A stretch of 19,260 bases of DNA from an uncultured Oscillibacter sp. Lineage in GTDB: Bacteria > Bacillota > Clostridia > Oscillospirales > Oscillospiraceae. The notes under the pieces were generated by a model. That model ran no database searches, was not told the origin of the DNA, and saw only the letters and a program-made list of their open reading frames with translations. The stretch is taken from the NCBI RefSeq assembly GCF_900544955.1, contig NZ_UQXD01000044.1:1-19260 (forward strand), written 5' to 3'. Each line of letters opens with the position of its first letter. Position 1 is the first letter of the stretch. Shown here in pieces: positions 13,705 through 19,260 of the stretch. Made by a program: the position numbers and the translations under genes.

Positions 13705-14799
13705 TCACCCCAGGTCCCGGTGATCCAGCGCCGCCAGTCCGAACCGGACGGCCTGGGTCACCTGCTCCCGCTCCGCCTCCGTCTTGGCCGCCGCCCACCG
13801 AAGCCGCAGCTCCCGGAGGAACAGCCCCCGGAGGGAGTCCTCCTCCGCCCGGCGCCAGATGTCCTCCGCCATGCGGGTGCCGTCCCGGATTTCCAGGGCG
13901 TAAAACCGCTCCGCCAGGGACTCCTCCAATGCGGCGGCGTCCACGCCGCCCTCCCCGGTCTCCCCGGTGAGGAGGATGCGGTAGAGGTGGCGGGCAGTGT
14001 CCTGGGGCAGAGCGGCCTCGACGGCGGCCCGGGGGTCCCGCCCCGTCACGTCCACCTCCAGCCGCTCATACCGACGCCAGGCGAAGGGCACAAAGTCCAG
14101 CGAGACGGCGCCGCCGTCCACCCGCCCCCGGTAAAAGCCCTTCTCTCCCAGCTCGTCGAAGCCCCGGCCCTCCAGGCAGCCGGGCCAGGCGCACAGGGTG
14201 GCCCCCAGGCGCAGCGGCTCCGTCCGCCGGTGGATGTGGCCCAGGGCCAGGTAGGCAAGGCCGGAGGCGGCAATCTCCTCCCGGCGGACGGGGTTGTACC
14301 GGGCCTCCGCCGGGTCCACCTCCCCGTGGAGCAGCCCCAGGTGCACCCGCCCGTCCGCCGGGGCGGAAAAGCCCGCCAGCAGCCCCGCCGCCTGCTCCGG
14401 TGCGGTGAAGGCCGCCCCGTGGACCACGGCGTTCCACTCCGGCAACTCCACCGCCGTCATCCGGCTCTCCCGGAAGATGTGGACGTTCTCCGGCCAGCGC
14501 AGGGCGGCGTAGGGGCTGCCCGGGCCGTACCAGTCGTGGTTGCCCGGGGCGAGGAAGACCCGGGCCTCCATCTGCCCCAGGGCCTGCGCCAGCTGCTCCC
14601 CGGTCTCCCGGAAGGCGCCGCCGCTGTCGAACAGATCCCCCGCCAGCAGCACCAGGTCAATGCCCTGGCGGTTCACGTAGTCCGCCAGGCGGAAGACGGC
14701 CTCCCGCCCCTCCCGCCGCCGGGCCGCCGCCTGCCGGGCGGGCAGCGCCCCAAAGGCGCTGTCCAGGTGGAAATCCGCCGCATGAATGAATTGGAACAT
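13705..14799 (-). CDS. SbcD/YhaO-like DNA repair metallophosphoesterase
   Basis: This 364-residue calcineurin-like phosphoesterase resembles the Mre11/SbcD nuclease and Bacillus YhaO. Metal ligands are D9-x-H11 (AADFHLD), GDLFD (54-58), GNHD (86-89), H158 (LLHGE) and GHIH (187-190), all intact. The C-terminal 170 residues form the capping and YhaO-type region. The usual ATPase partner (YhaN/SbcC) is not next to it: the following gene is asparaginase and the preceding one is ybaK-like. The ATG at 14799 is the natural N-terminus; longer in-frame starts would run through GC-rich repeats. Expected role is DNA end processing, inferred from family. Confidence 0.9.
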   Translation of the reverse strand: MFQFIHAADFHLDSAFGALPARQAAARRREGREAVFRLADYVNRQGIDLVLLAGDLFDSGGAFRETGEQLAQALGQMEARVFLAPGNHDWYGPGSPYAALRWPENVHIFRESRMTAVELPEWNAVVHGAAFTAPEQAAGLLAGFSAPADGRVHLGLLHGEVDPAEARYNPVRREEIAASGLAYLALGHIHRRTEPLRLGATLCAWPGCLEGRGFDELGEKGFYRGRVDGGAVSLDFVPFAWRRYERLEVDVTGRDPRAAVEAALPQDTARHLYRILLTGETGEGGVDAAALEESLAERFYALEIRDGTRMAEDIWRRAEEDSLRGLFLRELRLRWAAAKTEAEREQVTQAVRFGLAALDHRDLG

Positions 14800-14837
14800 A
14801 GGGTCCTCCCTCTCCCTCCCCGCCGGAAGGGGGTTTT

Positions 14838-14902
14838 CCGGGGGAGACGGCGTCTCCCCCGGTTCTCCCGCCGGAGCGGGCGGGGCGGCTTTCACCGCCC
14901 CG
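14838..14902. repeat. GC-rich palindromes between ybaK-like and SbcD-like genes
   Basis: The 92-bp gap has an 11-bp perfect stem (14838-14848 with 14852-14862) and an 8-bp stem (14881-14888 with 14895-14902) that overlaps the stop codon of the ybaK-like gene. There is no T-run on the minus strand. The style matches the palindromes at 1541-1667 and 10500-10561. Confidence 0.6.
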
Positions 14903-15392
14903 CCTCCGCCGGGGGCGTCTCCTCGCGGGGCTTGCACACGTCCACCCACCCGGCGAAGTTGGACGCGCACCGCTCCAGCTCCTCGCAGGTCAGCTCGATG
15001 GCGCTGGCGTCGCTGCCGGCGGCGGGAAACACGGTCTCAAACCGCCGCAGCGACACGTCCAGGTACGCCTTCACATTCTCCGGCAGGGCGAAGGGGCACA
15101 CGCCCCCCACGTCGTGGCCGATGAGGGTGTGGGCCTCCTCGTGGGTCAGCATCTTGGCCTTGGTGTGGAACTGGGCCTTGTAGCGGCTGTTGTCCACCTT
15201 GGCGTCCCCCGCCGCCACAATGACGATGGGCTCCTCCCCCACCTTGAAGCTCAGGCTCTTGGCGATGCGGGCACCCTCCACCCCCACCGCCACCGCCGCC
15301 AGCTCCACCGTGGCGGAGGAGACGTCGAACTCCCGGATGCGGTCCGCCACGCCCAGGGGCTCCAGATATGTGCGTACACGTTCAATCGACAT
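14892..15392 (-). CDS. YbaK/EbsC-type aminoacyl-tRNA deacylase
   Basis: This 166-residue cytoplasmic protein of the YbaK/ProX/INS superfamily hydrolyses mischarged tRNA (classically Cys- or Ala-tRNA-Pro). Visible signatures are ARIAKSLSFK with the conserved catalytic Lys45, IVAAGDAKVD, and GGVCPFALP (96-104). It is stand-alone rather than fused to ProRS. The C-terminus adds a polar tail (CKPREETPPAEAGR) beyond the domain. The ATG at 15392 follows AAAGGAG, 27 bases after the ymdB stop, so the two share a transcript. The specific tRNA target is not determinable. Confidence 0.92.
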   Translation of the reverse strand: MSIERVRTYLEPLGVADRIREFDVSSATVELAAVAVGVEGARIAKSLSFKVGEEPIVIVAAGDAKVDNSRYKAQFHTKAKMLTHEEAHTLIGHDVGGVCPFALPENVKAYLDVSLRRFETVFPAAGSDASAIELTCEELERCASNFAGWVDVCKPREETPPAEAGR

Positions 15393-15419
15393 GATCGTTC
15401 TCTCCTTTTTCTGTTTCCC

Positions 15420-16193
15420 TCACCGGATCTCCACCCGCTCCACGGCGGTGCACAGCCCGGTGGCGCCGTCCAGGGTAAACACGGCGCCCTGGAGCTTGCA
15501 GGGTCCCTCGGCGGAGCGATAGCGGCCGGGCAGGCCCCCCAAAAAGCTCTCCACCGACTGCCAGGGCTCGATGCCCAGCACGGATTCCGCCGGCCCGGTC
15601 ATGCCCAGGTCCGTCAGGTAGCCGGTACCCTTGGGATACACCCGCTCGTCAGCGGTGGGCACGTGGGTGTGGGTGCCCCACAGGGCGGACACCCGCCCGT
15701 CCAGATAGTACCCCATGGCCAGCTTTTCGCTGGTGGCCTCGGCGTGGAAATCCACCAGGGTGAAGTCCGCCTCCGCCTCCGCCAGCAGCCGGTCCGCCGC
15801 GGTGAAGGGGTTGTCCGCCCCCCAGCTGAGGCCGCACCGGCCGATGAGGTTCACCACCCGCACCCGGACGGCTCCCAGGTCGAAGACCTCCCAGCCGTGG
15901 CCCGGGGCCCGGCCGGTGAAGTTGGCGGGGCGCAGCAGCCAGGGGCACTCCTCCAGAAACGGCCCGATCTGGCTCTTGCCGAAGGCGTGGTTCCCCAGGG
16001 TCACGGCGTCGGCCCCGGCGTCCCGGATGCGCTCCGCCTGGTCCCGGGTCAGCCCCACGCCGGAGGCGTTCTCCCCGTTCACCACGGTGAAGGCGATGTC
16101 CCTTTGCTTTTGCAGGGGCCGCAGGGACCGCTCCAGATGCCGCAGCCCCGGCTCCCCCACCACGTCGCCCACCGCCAGCACATGATACAGCAA
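15420..16193 (-). CDS. ymdB: YmdB-family metallophosphoesterase
   Basis: This 257-residue cytoplasmic phosphodiesterase is of the TIGR00282/YmdB family; the Bacillus enzyme cleaves 2',3'-cyclic nucleotides and affects biofilm and motility switching. Motifs are GDVVGEPG (D10), VNGENASGG-like NGENA (E41), TLGNHAFG (N68, H69), DFHAEATSEK and GTHTHVPTADE. The usual GNHTWD reads GNHAFG here, while the metal ligands remain. The start is TTG at 16193: no ATG fits the family N-terminus, and AGGAGG lies at 16201-16207. It is the first gene of the operon continuing to ybaK-like, SbcD-like and asparaginase genes. Confidence 0.94.
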   Translation of the reverse strand: MLYHVLAVGDVVGEPGLRHLERSLRPLQKQRDIAFTVVNGENASGVGLTRDQAERIRDAGADAVTLGNHAFGKSQIGPFLEECPWLLRPANFTGRAPGHGWEVFDLGAVRVRVVNLIGRCGLSWGADNPFTAADRLLAEAEADFTLVDFHAEATSEKLAMGYYLDGRVSALWGTHTHVPTADERVYPKGTGYLTDLGMTGPAESVLGIEPWQSVESFLGGLPGRYRSAEGPCKLQGAVFTLDGATGLCTAVERVEIR

Positions 16194-16227
16194 CGGCAGT
16201 TCCTCCTATTCCTATTCTCAAATAGGT

Positions 16228-16256
16228 AGTATACCAAATTCCCCGGAGTTTGGAAA
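16228..16256 (-). promoter_or_regulatory. Promoter of the ymdB operon
   Basis: On the minus strand, TTTCCA (16256-16251), a 17-bp spacer and TATACT (16233-16228), with an extended TGG, lie about 35 bases before the TTG start. It points away from the LysR gene. Confidence 0.75.
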
Positions 16257-16283
16257 GAAGCTGACGAAATTTTCGGCAGGCAG

Positions 16284-16312
16284 TTGCGCGGGTCTTATTT
16301 TATGCTTATAAT
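16284..16312 (+). promoter_or_regulatory. Promoter of the LysR-TRIC operon
   Basis: TTGCGC (16284-16289), a 17-bp spacer and a perfect TATAAT (16307-16312). A second TATAAT at 16325-16330 lacks a -35. The transcript would have a leader of about 200 bases. It is divergent from the ymdB promoter 28 bases away. Confidence 0.65.
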
Positions 16313-16319
16313 AAGTCTG

Positions 16320-16519
16320 GTCATTATAATCTCTGATGAACAAACCGCAGGGCGGCGGCTTCACGCGGCAATGCCGCGCCACTCCATAAAAGCGGCTGAA
16401 AAGAGCCGCAGCCCCTGTCTCCGTGCGGAAACCCTCGCACTGGAACAAAGCCGAGGCTTTCAGCTTTGCTCCGCACGCAGGATCCGAAGATTTTCTGATT
16501 GCAGGAGGTGCCATTCACC
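16320..16519 (+). other. Structured 5' leader of the LysR gene
   Basis: No gene is visible in this stretch, but several stems are: 16364-16369 with 16373-16378, 16392-16397 with 16404-16409, and an 8-bp stem 16422-16429 with 16470-16477. The last cannot coexist with two others: 16423-16427 with 16436-16440, and 16442-16451 with 16463-16472 (9 pairs, one mismatch). Such alternatives suggest regulation in the leader, such as a riboswitch or attenuator, but no known class is recognised. Confidence 0.45.
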
Positions 16520-17407
16520 ATGGCAGTCAAGCTGGAACTGTACCGCGTGTTCAAGGAAGTCGCCGAGACGGGAAACATCTCCGTGGCGGCGAAAAACCTG
16601 TATATCTCCCAGTCGGCAGTGAGCCAGTCCGTCAAGCAGCTGGAGACGGCCCTCCAGGCCCGGCTCTTCGCCCGCAGCCCCCGGGGCGTCAGCCTCACCG
16701 GGGAGGGGCAGATGCTCTACCAGTATGTCCGCAGCGCCCTGGGCCTCATCGCCACCGGGGAGGACAAGCTCTCCCAGGCCCAGCAGCTGCTGCTGGGCTC
16801 CCTGGTCATCGGCGCCAGCGACACCGTGACCAGCTTCTTCCTCACCAGGTACCTGGACGCCTTCCACCGCCAGCATCCCGGCATCCGGCTGAAGATCGTC
16901 TCCGGCCGCAGCGCCAAGGTGCTGAGCATGCTGCGCTCCGGCGCGGTGGACATCGCCTTCGCCTCCTCCCCCGCCGACAGCAATCTGGAGAGCTGGTCCT
17001 GCTTCTCCACCCACTCCGTGTTCGTGGCGGGGGGCGGGTACGACTGCGACTTCGGCCACACCTACTCCCGGCAGGAGATCGCCGCCTTCCCCCTGATCCT
17101 GCTGGAACGGAAGGCCAGCAGCCGGGTGTTTCTGGAGCAGGAGTTTTTGAAATACGGCGTCACGCTGACGCCGGAGATCGAGCTCTCCTCCCGGAGCCTG
17201 CTGGTGTCCCTGGCCCGCATCGGGTTGGGGGTGGCGGGGGTGACGCTGGAATTCGTCCAGCGGTCCCTGGACGCCGGGGACATCCGCCTTTTGAAAACCG
17301 ACTTCGACATCCCCGCCCGCAGCGTGGACATGTGCACCCTGCGGGACGTGACCCCCACCGCCGCCGCGGCCGCCTTCATGGAGATGGTCCGCCAGGGCAC
17401 CCGGTAA
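16520..17407 (+). CDS. LysR-family transcriptional regulator
   Basis: This 295-residue DNA-binding regulator probably acts as a tetramer. The winged helix-turn-helix fills residues 1-60 (FKEVAETGNISVAAKNLYIS, then QSAVSQSVKQLE), followed by the linker helix and a substrate-binding domain from about 85 (LLGSLVIGASDTVTSFFL) to the end. The ATG at 16520 follows AGGAGGTG at 16503-16510. It lies 12 bases upstream of the TRIC-type gene and probably controls it. The divergent ymdB operon may be another target, since LysR proteins often act on the divergent promoter. The effector is unknown. Confidence 0.95.
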   Translation: MAVKLELYRVFKEVAETGNISVAAKNLYISQSAVSQSVKQLETALQARLFARSPRGVSLTGEGQMLYQYVRSALGLIATGEDKLSQAQQLLLGSLVIGASDTVTSFFLTRYLDAFHRQHPGIRLKIVSGRSAKVLSMLRSGAVDIAFASSPADSNLESWSCFSTHSVFVAGGGYDCDFGHTYSRQEIAAFPLILLERKASSRVFLEQEFLKYGVTLTPEIELSSRSLLVSLARIGLGVAGVTLEFVQRSLDAGDIRLLKTDFDIPARSVDMCTLRDVTPTAAAAAFMEMVRQGTR

Positions 17408-17419
17408 GGGGGGCGGACC

Positions 17420-18064
17420 GTGGAACGCTTTCTGCTCCTGCTGGAGCTGGCGGGCACCCTGGCCTTCGCCGCCTCCGGCGCCATGACCGGCCTGGAGAAA
17501 AACCTGGACATCTTCGGCGTGGGCATTCTGGGCCTCACCACCGCCGTGGGGGGCGGCGTGATCCGGGACCTGATCCTGGGCAACACGCCCCCCGCCACCT
17601 TTCAGGACCCCATCTACGCAACCGTGGCCATTCTCACCTCCCTGGTGCTGTTTCTGCCCCGGGTGCGGCGGCTGCTCATGTGGGACCAGACCCTCTTTGA
17701 CACCGCCCTGTTCTGGATGGACACGGCGGGCCTCGGCATCTTCACCGTCACGGGCATCCGCATCGCCTACGCCCACGCCCCCCGGCCCACGCTGTTCCTC
17801 CTGATCTTCGTGGGGGTGGTCACCGGCGTGGGAGGCGGACTGCTGCGGGACATGATGGCGGGGAACACCCCCTATATCTTCCGCAAGCACGTGTACGCCT
17901 CCGCCTCGCTGCTGGGGGCCGTCACCTGCGGCCTGCTGTGGCACTACGCCGGGGAGATGCCCTCCATGCTGGCGGGGGCCGGCGTGGTGGTGCTGGTGCG
18001 GTGCCTCTCCGCCCACTTCCGCTGGAACCTGCCCCGGGCCCGGGGCGACGGCTGCGGCCCGTGA
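17420..18064 (+). CDS. TRIC/UPF0126-family membrane protein
   Basis: This 214-residue inner-membrane protein has two copies of a three-helix repeat. The hallmark GGGVIRDLILGNTP (44-57) and its second copy GGGLLRDMMAGNTP (138-151) are both intact. Prokaryotic TRIC channels conduct potassium, and relatives such as YadS/YicG have been annotated as possible glycine transporters. The start is GTG at 17420 with AAGGGGGG before it; no ATG suits the N-terminus. It follows the LysR gene by 12 bases and ends before a pair of large hairpins. A glycine role would fit the riboswitch elsewhere in the window, but this is a weak inference. Confidence 0.93.
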   Translation: MERFLLLLELAGTLAFAASGAMTGLEKNLDIFGVGILGLTTAVGGGVIRDLILGNTPPATFQDPIYATVAILTSLVLFLPRVRRLLMWDQTLFDTALFWMDTAGLGIFTVTGIRIAYAHAPRPTLFLLIFVGVVTGVGGGLLRDMMAGNTPYIFRKHVYASASLLGAVTCGLLWHYAGEMPSMLAGAGVVVLVRCLSAHFRWNLPRARGDGCGP

Positions 18065-18108
18065 ACCAAGCGCCCCGCGCCCCTGTTTCCGTCCCGCTCT
18101 GCGGAGAA

Positions 18109-18163
18109 CTGCAAAACGGCCGGCGCCCCGGCCCTCTAGGGGGGCCGGGGCGCTGCTTTGCAG
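18109..18163. other. Large GC-rich hairpin downstream of the TRIC gene
   Basis: A 7-bp outer stem (18109-18115 with 18157-18163) encloses a 12-bp stem (18123-18134 with 18142-18153). It is followed at once by the terminator at 18167. Together they occupy most of the 161-bp convergent gap. Confidence 0.65.
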
Positions 18164-18166
18164 AGA

Positions 18167-18209
18167 AGCCGTCAAAAAAGCTGCCGGACCGGCAGCTTTT
18201 TTGACGGCT
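18167..18209. terminator. Bidirectional intrinsic terminator
   Basis: A perfect ~20-bp stem (18167-18187 with 18189-18209) contains AAAAAAG and CTTTTTT runs on its two sides, so the shorter core (AGCTGCCGG arm) ends in a T-run on either strand. It separates the convergent TRIC and 18226 genes. Confidence 0.9.
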
Positions 18210-18225
18210 GTTTTCGTCGGGCGGC

Positions 18226-18768
18226 TCAGCCCAGCTGCACCCGCTCCACGTCGGCGGGGTTTACCCGTATCACCGCCTCCGTCAGGCGGCCGGGGAGATA
18301 CCGGCTGATTCTCCGGCTTTGAAGGTCCGCCAGCAGCTGGTCCTTGCAGGTCAGGGCAAACGCCAGGTCATCCCAGCCGCTCCAGTAGAGGCCGATCTCC
18401 TCCCGGTCCCCGTCCTCCGTCTCCCAGCAGTCGTCCCAGAATCCGATCTCCGGCCCGGCGCTCTCGTAGGTCAGCTCCAGCTCCAGAGTGTCCGGGGCCA
18501 CCGTCTCGCTGGCCTCCACCCGGCCCGTCTCCCGCAGTTGGGAAAACAGATCGCCATCGCTGCTGGAGACGGACACCCGGCTCTCCGGCTCCAGCTCCAC
18601 CGTCAGCCGCCGGGTTTGGGACACGGCCTGGTCCAGCAGCCGCTCCCCGCCGTAAGTAAAGGTGGACAGCTCCGCCAGCTGCACGCCGATGCCCACGCCC
18701 ACCAGCAGCAGCCCGCTGCACAGAAGGCTCAGCATCGTCAGCTGAAAGCTCCGCTTATTCCCGCTCAT
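18226..18768 (-). CDS. Putative single-pass membrane protein, function unknown
   Basis: I do not recognise this 180-residue protein. Residues 12-34 are one membrane segment (LTMLSLLCSGLLLVGVGIGV), preceded by a basic start (SGNKRS), so the remaining acidic ectodomain is probably outside. The ectodomain is rich in Asp/Glu and beta-like strands (LTVELEPESRVSVSSSDGDL) and ends NPADVERVQLG. The ATG at 18768 lies inside the end of the upstream gene (14-bp overlap), showing translational coupling. Placement after a DUF1700-like membrane protein resembles Firmicute operons where a DUF4097-type adhesin-like protein follows, but similarity here is only structural. It may be envelope related. Confidence 0.75.
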   Translation of the reverse strand: MSGNKRSFQLTMLSLLCSGLLLVGVGIGVQLAELSTFTYGGERLLDQAVSQTRRLTVELEPESRVSVSSSDGDLFSQLRETGRVEASETVAPDTLELELTYESAGPEIGFWDDCWETEDGDREEIGLYWSGWDDLAFALTCKDQLLADLQSRRISRYLPGRLTEAVIRVNPADVERVQLG

Positions 18769-19260
18769 CGTCTGTCCCCCTCTCTTCCTCCGCCGGGCAC
18801 TCCATCAGGCCCTCCGCCGGCATGTCTCCGGCCGGGCGGGGCGCCCGCCGCCAAAACAAGCCGCTGCCCAGGCCCAGAATCCCCACGCAGCAGGACAGCC
18901 CGCCCAGGCAGCACAGCACCGCCCCCGCCAGGGGATACCCCTGGACCAGCAGCACCACCAGCAGCCCCAGGCACACCAGCGCCGCCATGCCCAGCCCGGC
19001 AAAGGGCACGGCGCACACCAGCAGCGCCCCGTTCCACACCAGCCGGACCGCCGCCCGGCAAATCCGGAACAGCCCCCGGCCCAGCTGCCGGAGCAGCCCT
19101 CCGCCGCCGGAGGCAACTCCCTCCCGTTTTTCCATCGTCTCCACCGCTTCGCTCTCCTCTCTCTTCTCTTGGACGGCTTCCTCCGCCCGGAGCCCGGCCC
19201 CGCGCAGCGGCAGGCGCTCCCGCCAGCCGCCGACCCACCCGGCCAGCCGCGCCCGCATCC
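18755..19260 (-). CDS. Partial membrane protein, DUF1700-like arrangement
   Basis: The frame is open to the right edge, so the N-terminus is missing; the first Met seen (19258) need not be the start. The visible part is a charged segment (AVQEKREESEAVETMEKRE), then a basic-hydrophobic stretch and two or three membrane helices (ALLVCAVPFAGLGMAALVCL, LLVVLLVQGYPLAGAVLCC, LSCCVGILGLGSGLFW), then an acidic tail. This resembles the C-terminal half of DUF1700/YoeY-like proteins with an N-terminal helical cytoplasmic domain, but the diagnostic N-terminus is out of the window. It overlaps the next gene by 14 bp. Confidence 0.65.
   Translation of the reverse strand, partial: MRARLAGWVGGWRERLPLRGAGLRAEEAVQEKREESEAVETMEKREGVASGGGGLLRQLGRGLFRICRAAVRLVWNGALLVCAVPFAGLGMAALVCLGLLVVLLVQGYPLAGAVLCCLGGLSCCVGILGLGSGLFWRRAPRPAGDMPAEGLMECPAEEERGTDDERE

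Noticed and set aside
16218..16514. Minus-strand 98-codon ORF in the LysR leader
   Set aside because: No ribosome site and no recognisable domain; overlaps both divergent promoters.
16460..18175. Minus-strand 571-codon open frame
   Set aside because: Antisense to the LysR and TRIC genes, both with clear motifs.

Overview
The window looks like chromosomal DNA of a GC-rich anaerobic Firmicute, most likely a gut member of the Oscillospiraceae (Flavonifractor, Lawsonibacter or Oscillibacter type). This placement is inferred from gene content: S-layer homology (SLH) proteins, YerC, YmdB, a tandem glycine riboswitch, AAGGAGG-type ribosome sites, near-consensus sigma-A promoters and tRNA genes that encode CCA. 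No 16S or similar marker is present.

Layout. Positions 1-4300 (+) hold two tandem SLH surface proteins, the first cut by the left edge, that share an almost identical module. They are separated by a run of four GC-rich palindromes. Positions 4300-5080 are a mobile-element graveyard: hairpins, a tiny basic ORF, the N-terminal stump of an IS1182-like transposase, and a gutted large serine recombinase. Positions 5050-5795 (-) are a Val-Asp-Phe-Gly-Cys tRNA cluster. It has a perfect consensus promoter, a probable second promoter before tRNA-Cys, hairpins between the tRNAs, and a terminator inside the recombinase remnant. Positions 5803-7841 (-) are a coupled operon yerC / methyltransferase / hslO. 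Positions 7956-8660 (+) hold a DUF3298-type gene that converges on the next gene through a 20-bp bidirectional terminator.

Positions 8768-10480 (-) are an AGCS sodium:alanine/glycine symporter behind a tandem glycine riboswitch, an expression-platform terminator and a promoter. Positions 10567-16256 (-) form a likely long transcription unit: ymdB, ybaK-like, a SbcD/YhaO-like nuclease, asparaginase, a ZIP metal transporter, and a UPF0597 cysteine desulfidase/serine dehydratase-like enzyme. Positions 16284-18064 (+) are a LysR regulator, with a structured leader, and a TRIC/UPF0126 channel. Positions 18226-19260 (-) are two overlapping genes for small membrane proteins, the upstream one cut by the right edge.

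Functional themes are surface display (SLH pair), small amino acid handling (glycine/alanine import under glycine control, cysteine/serine breakdown, asparagine breakdown, and a TRIC protein of a family sometimes called glycine transporters) and housekeeping stress functions (Hsp33, YmdB, YbaK). I did not find a clear undescribed defence or biosynthetic system. The least explained structures are the SLH intergenic palindromes, the 4284-4484 segment, the tRNA spacers and the LysR leader.
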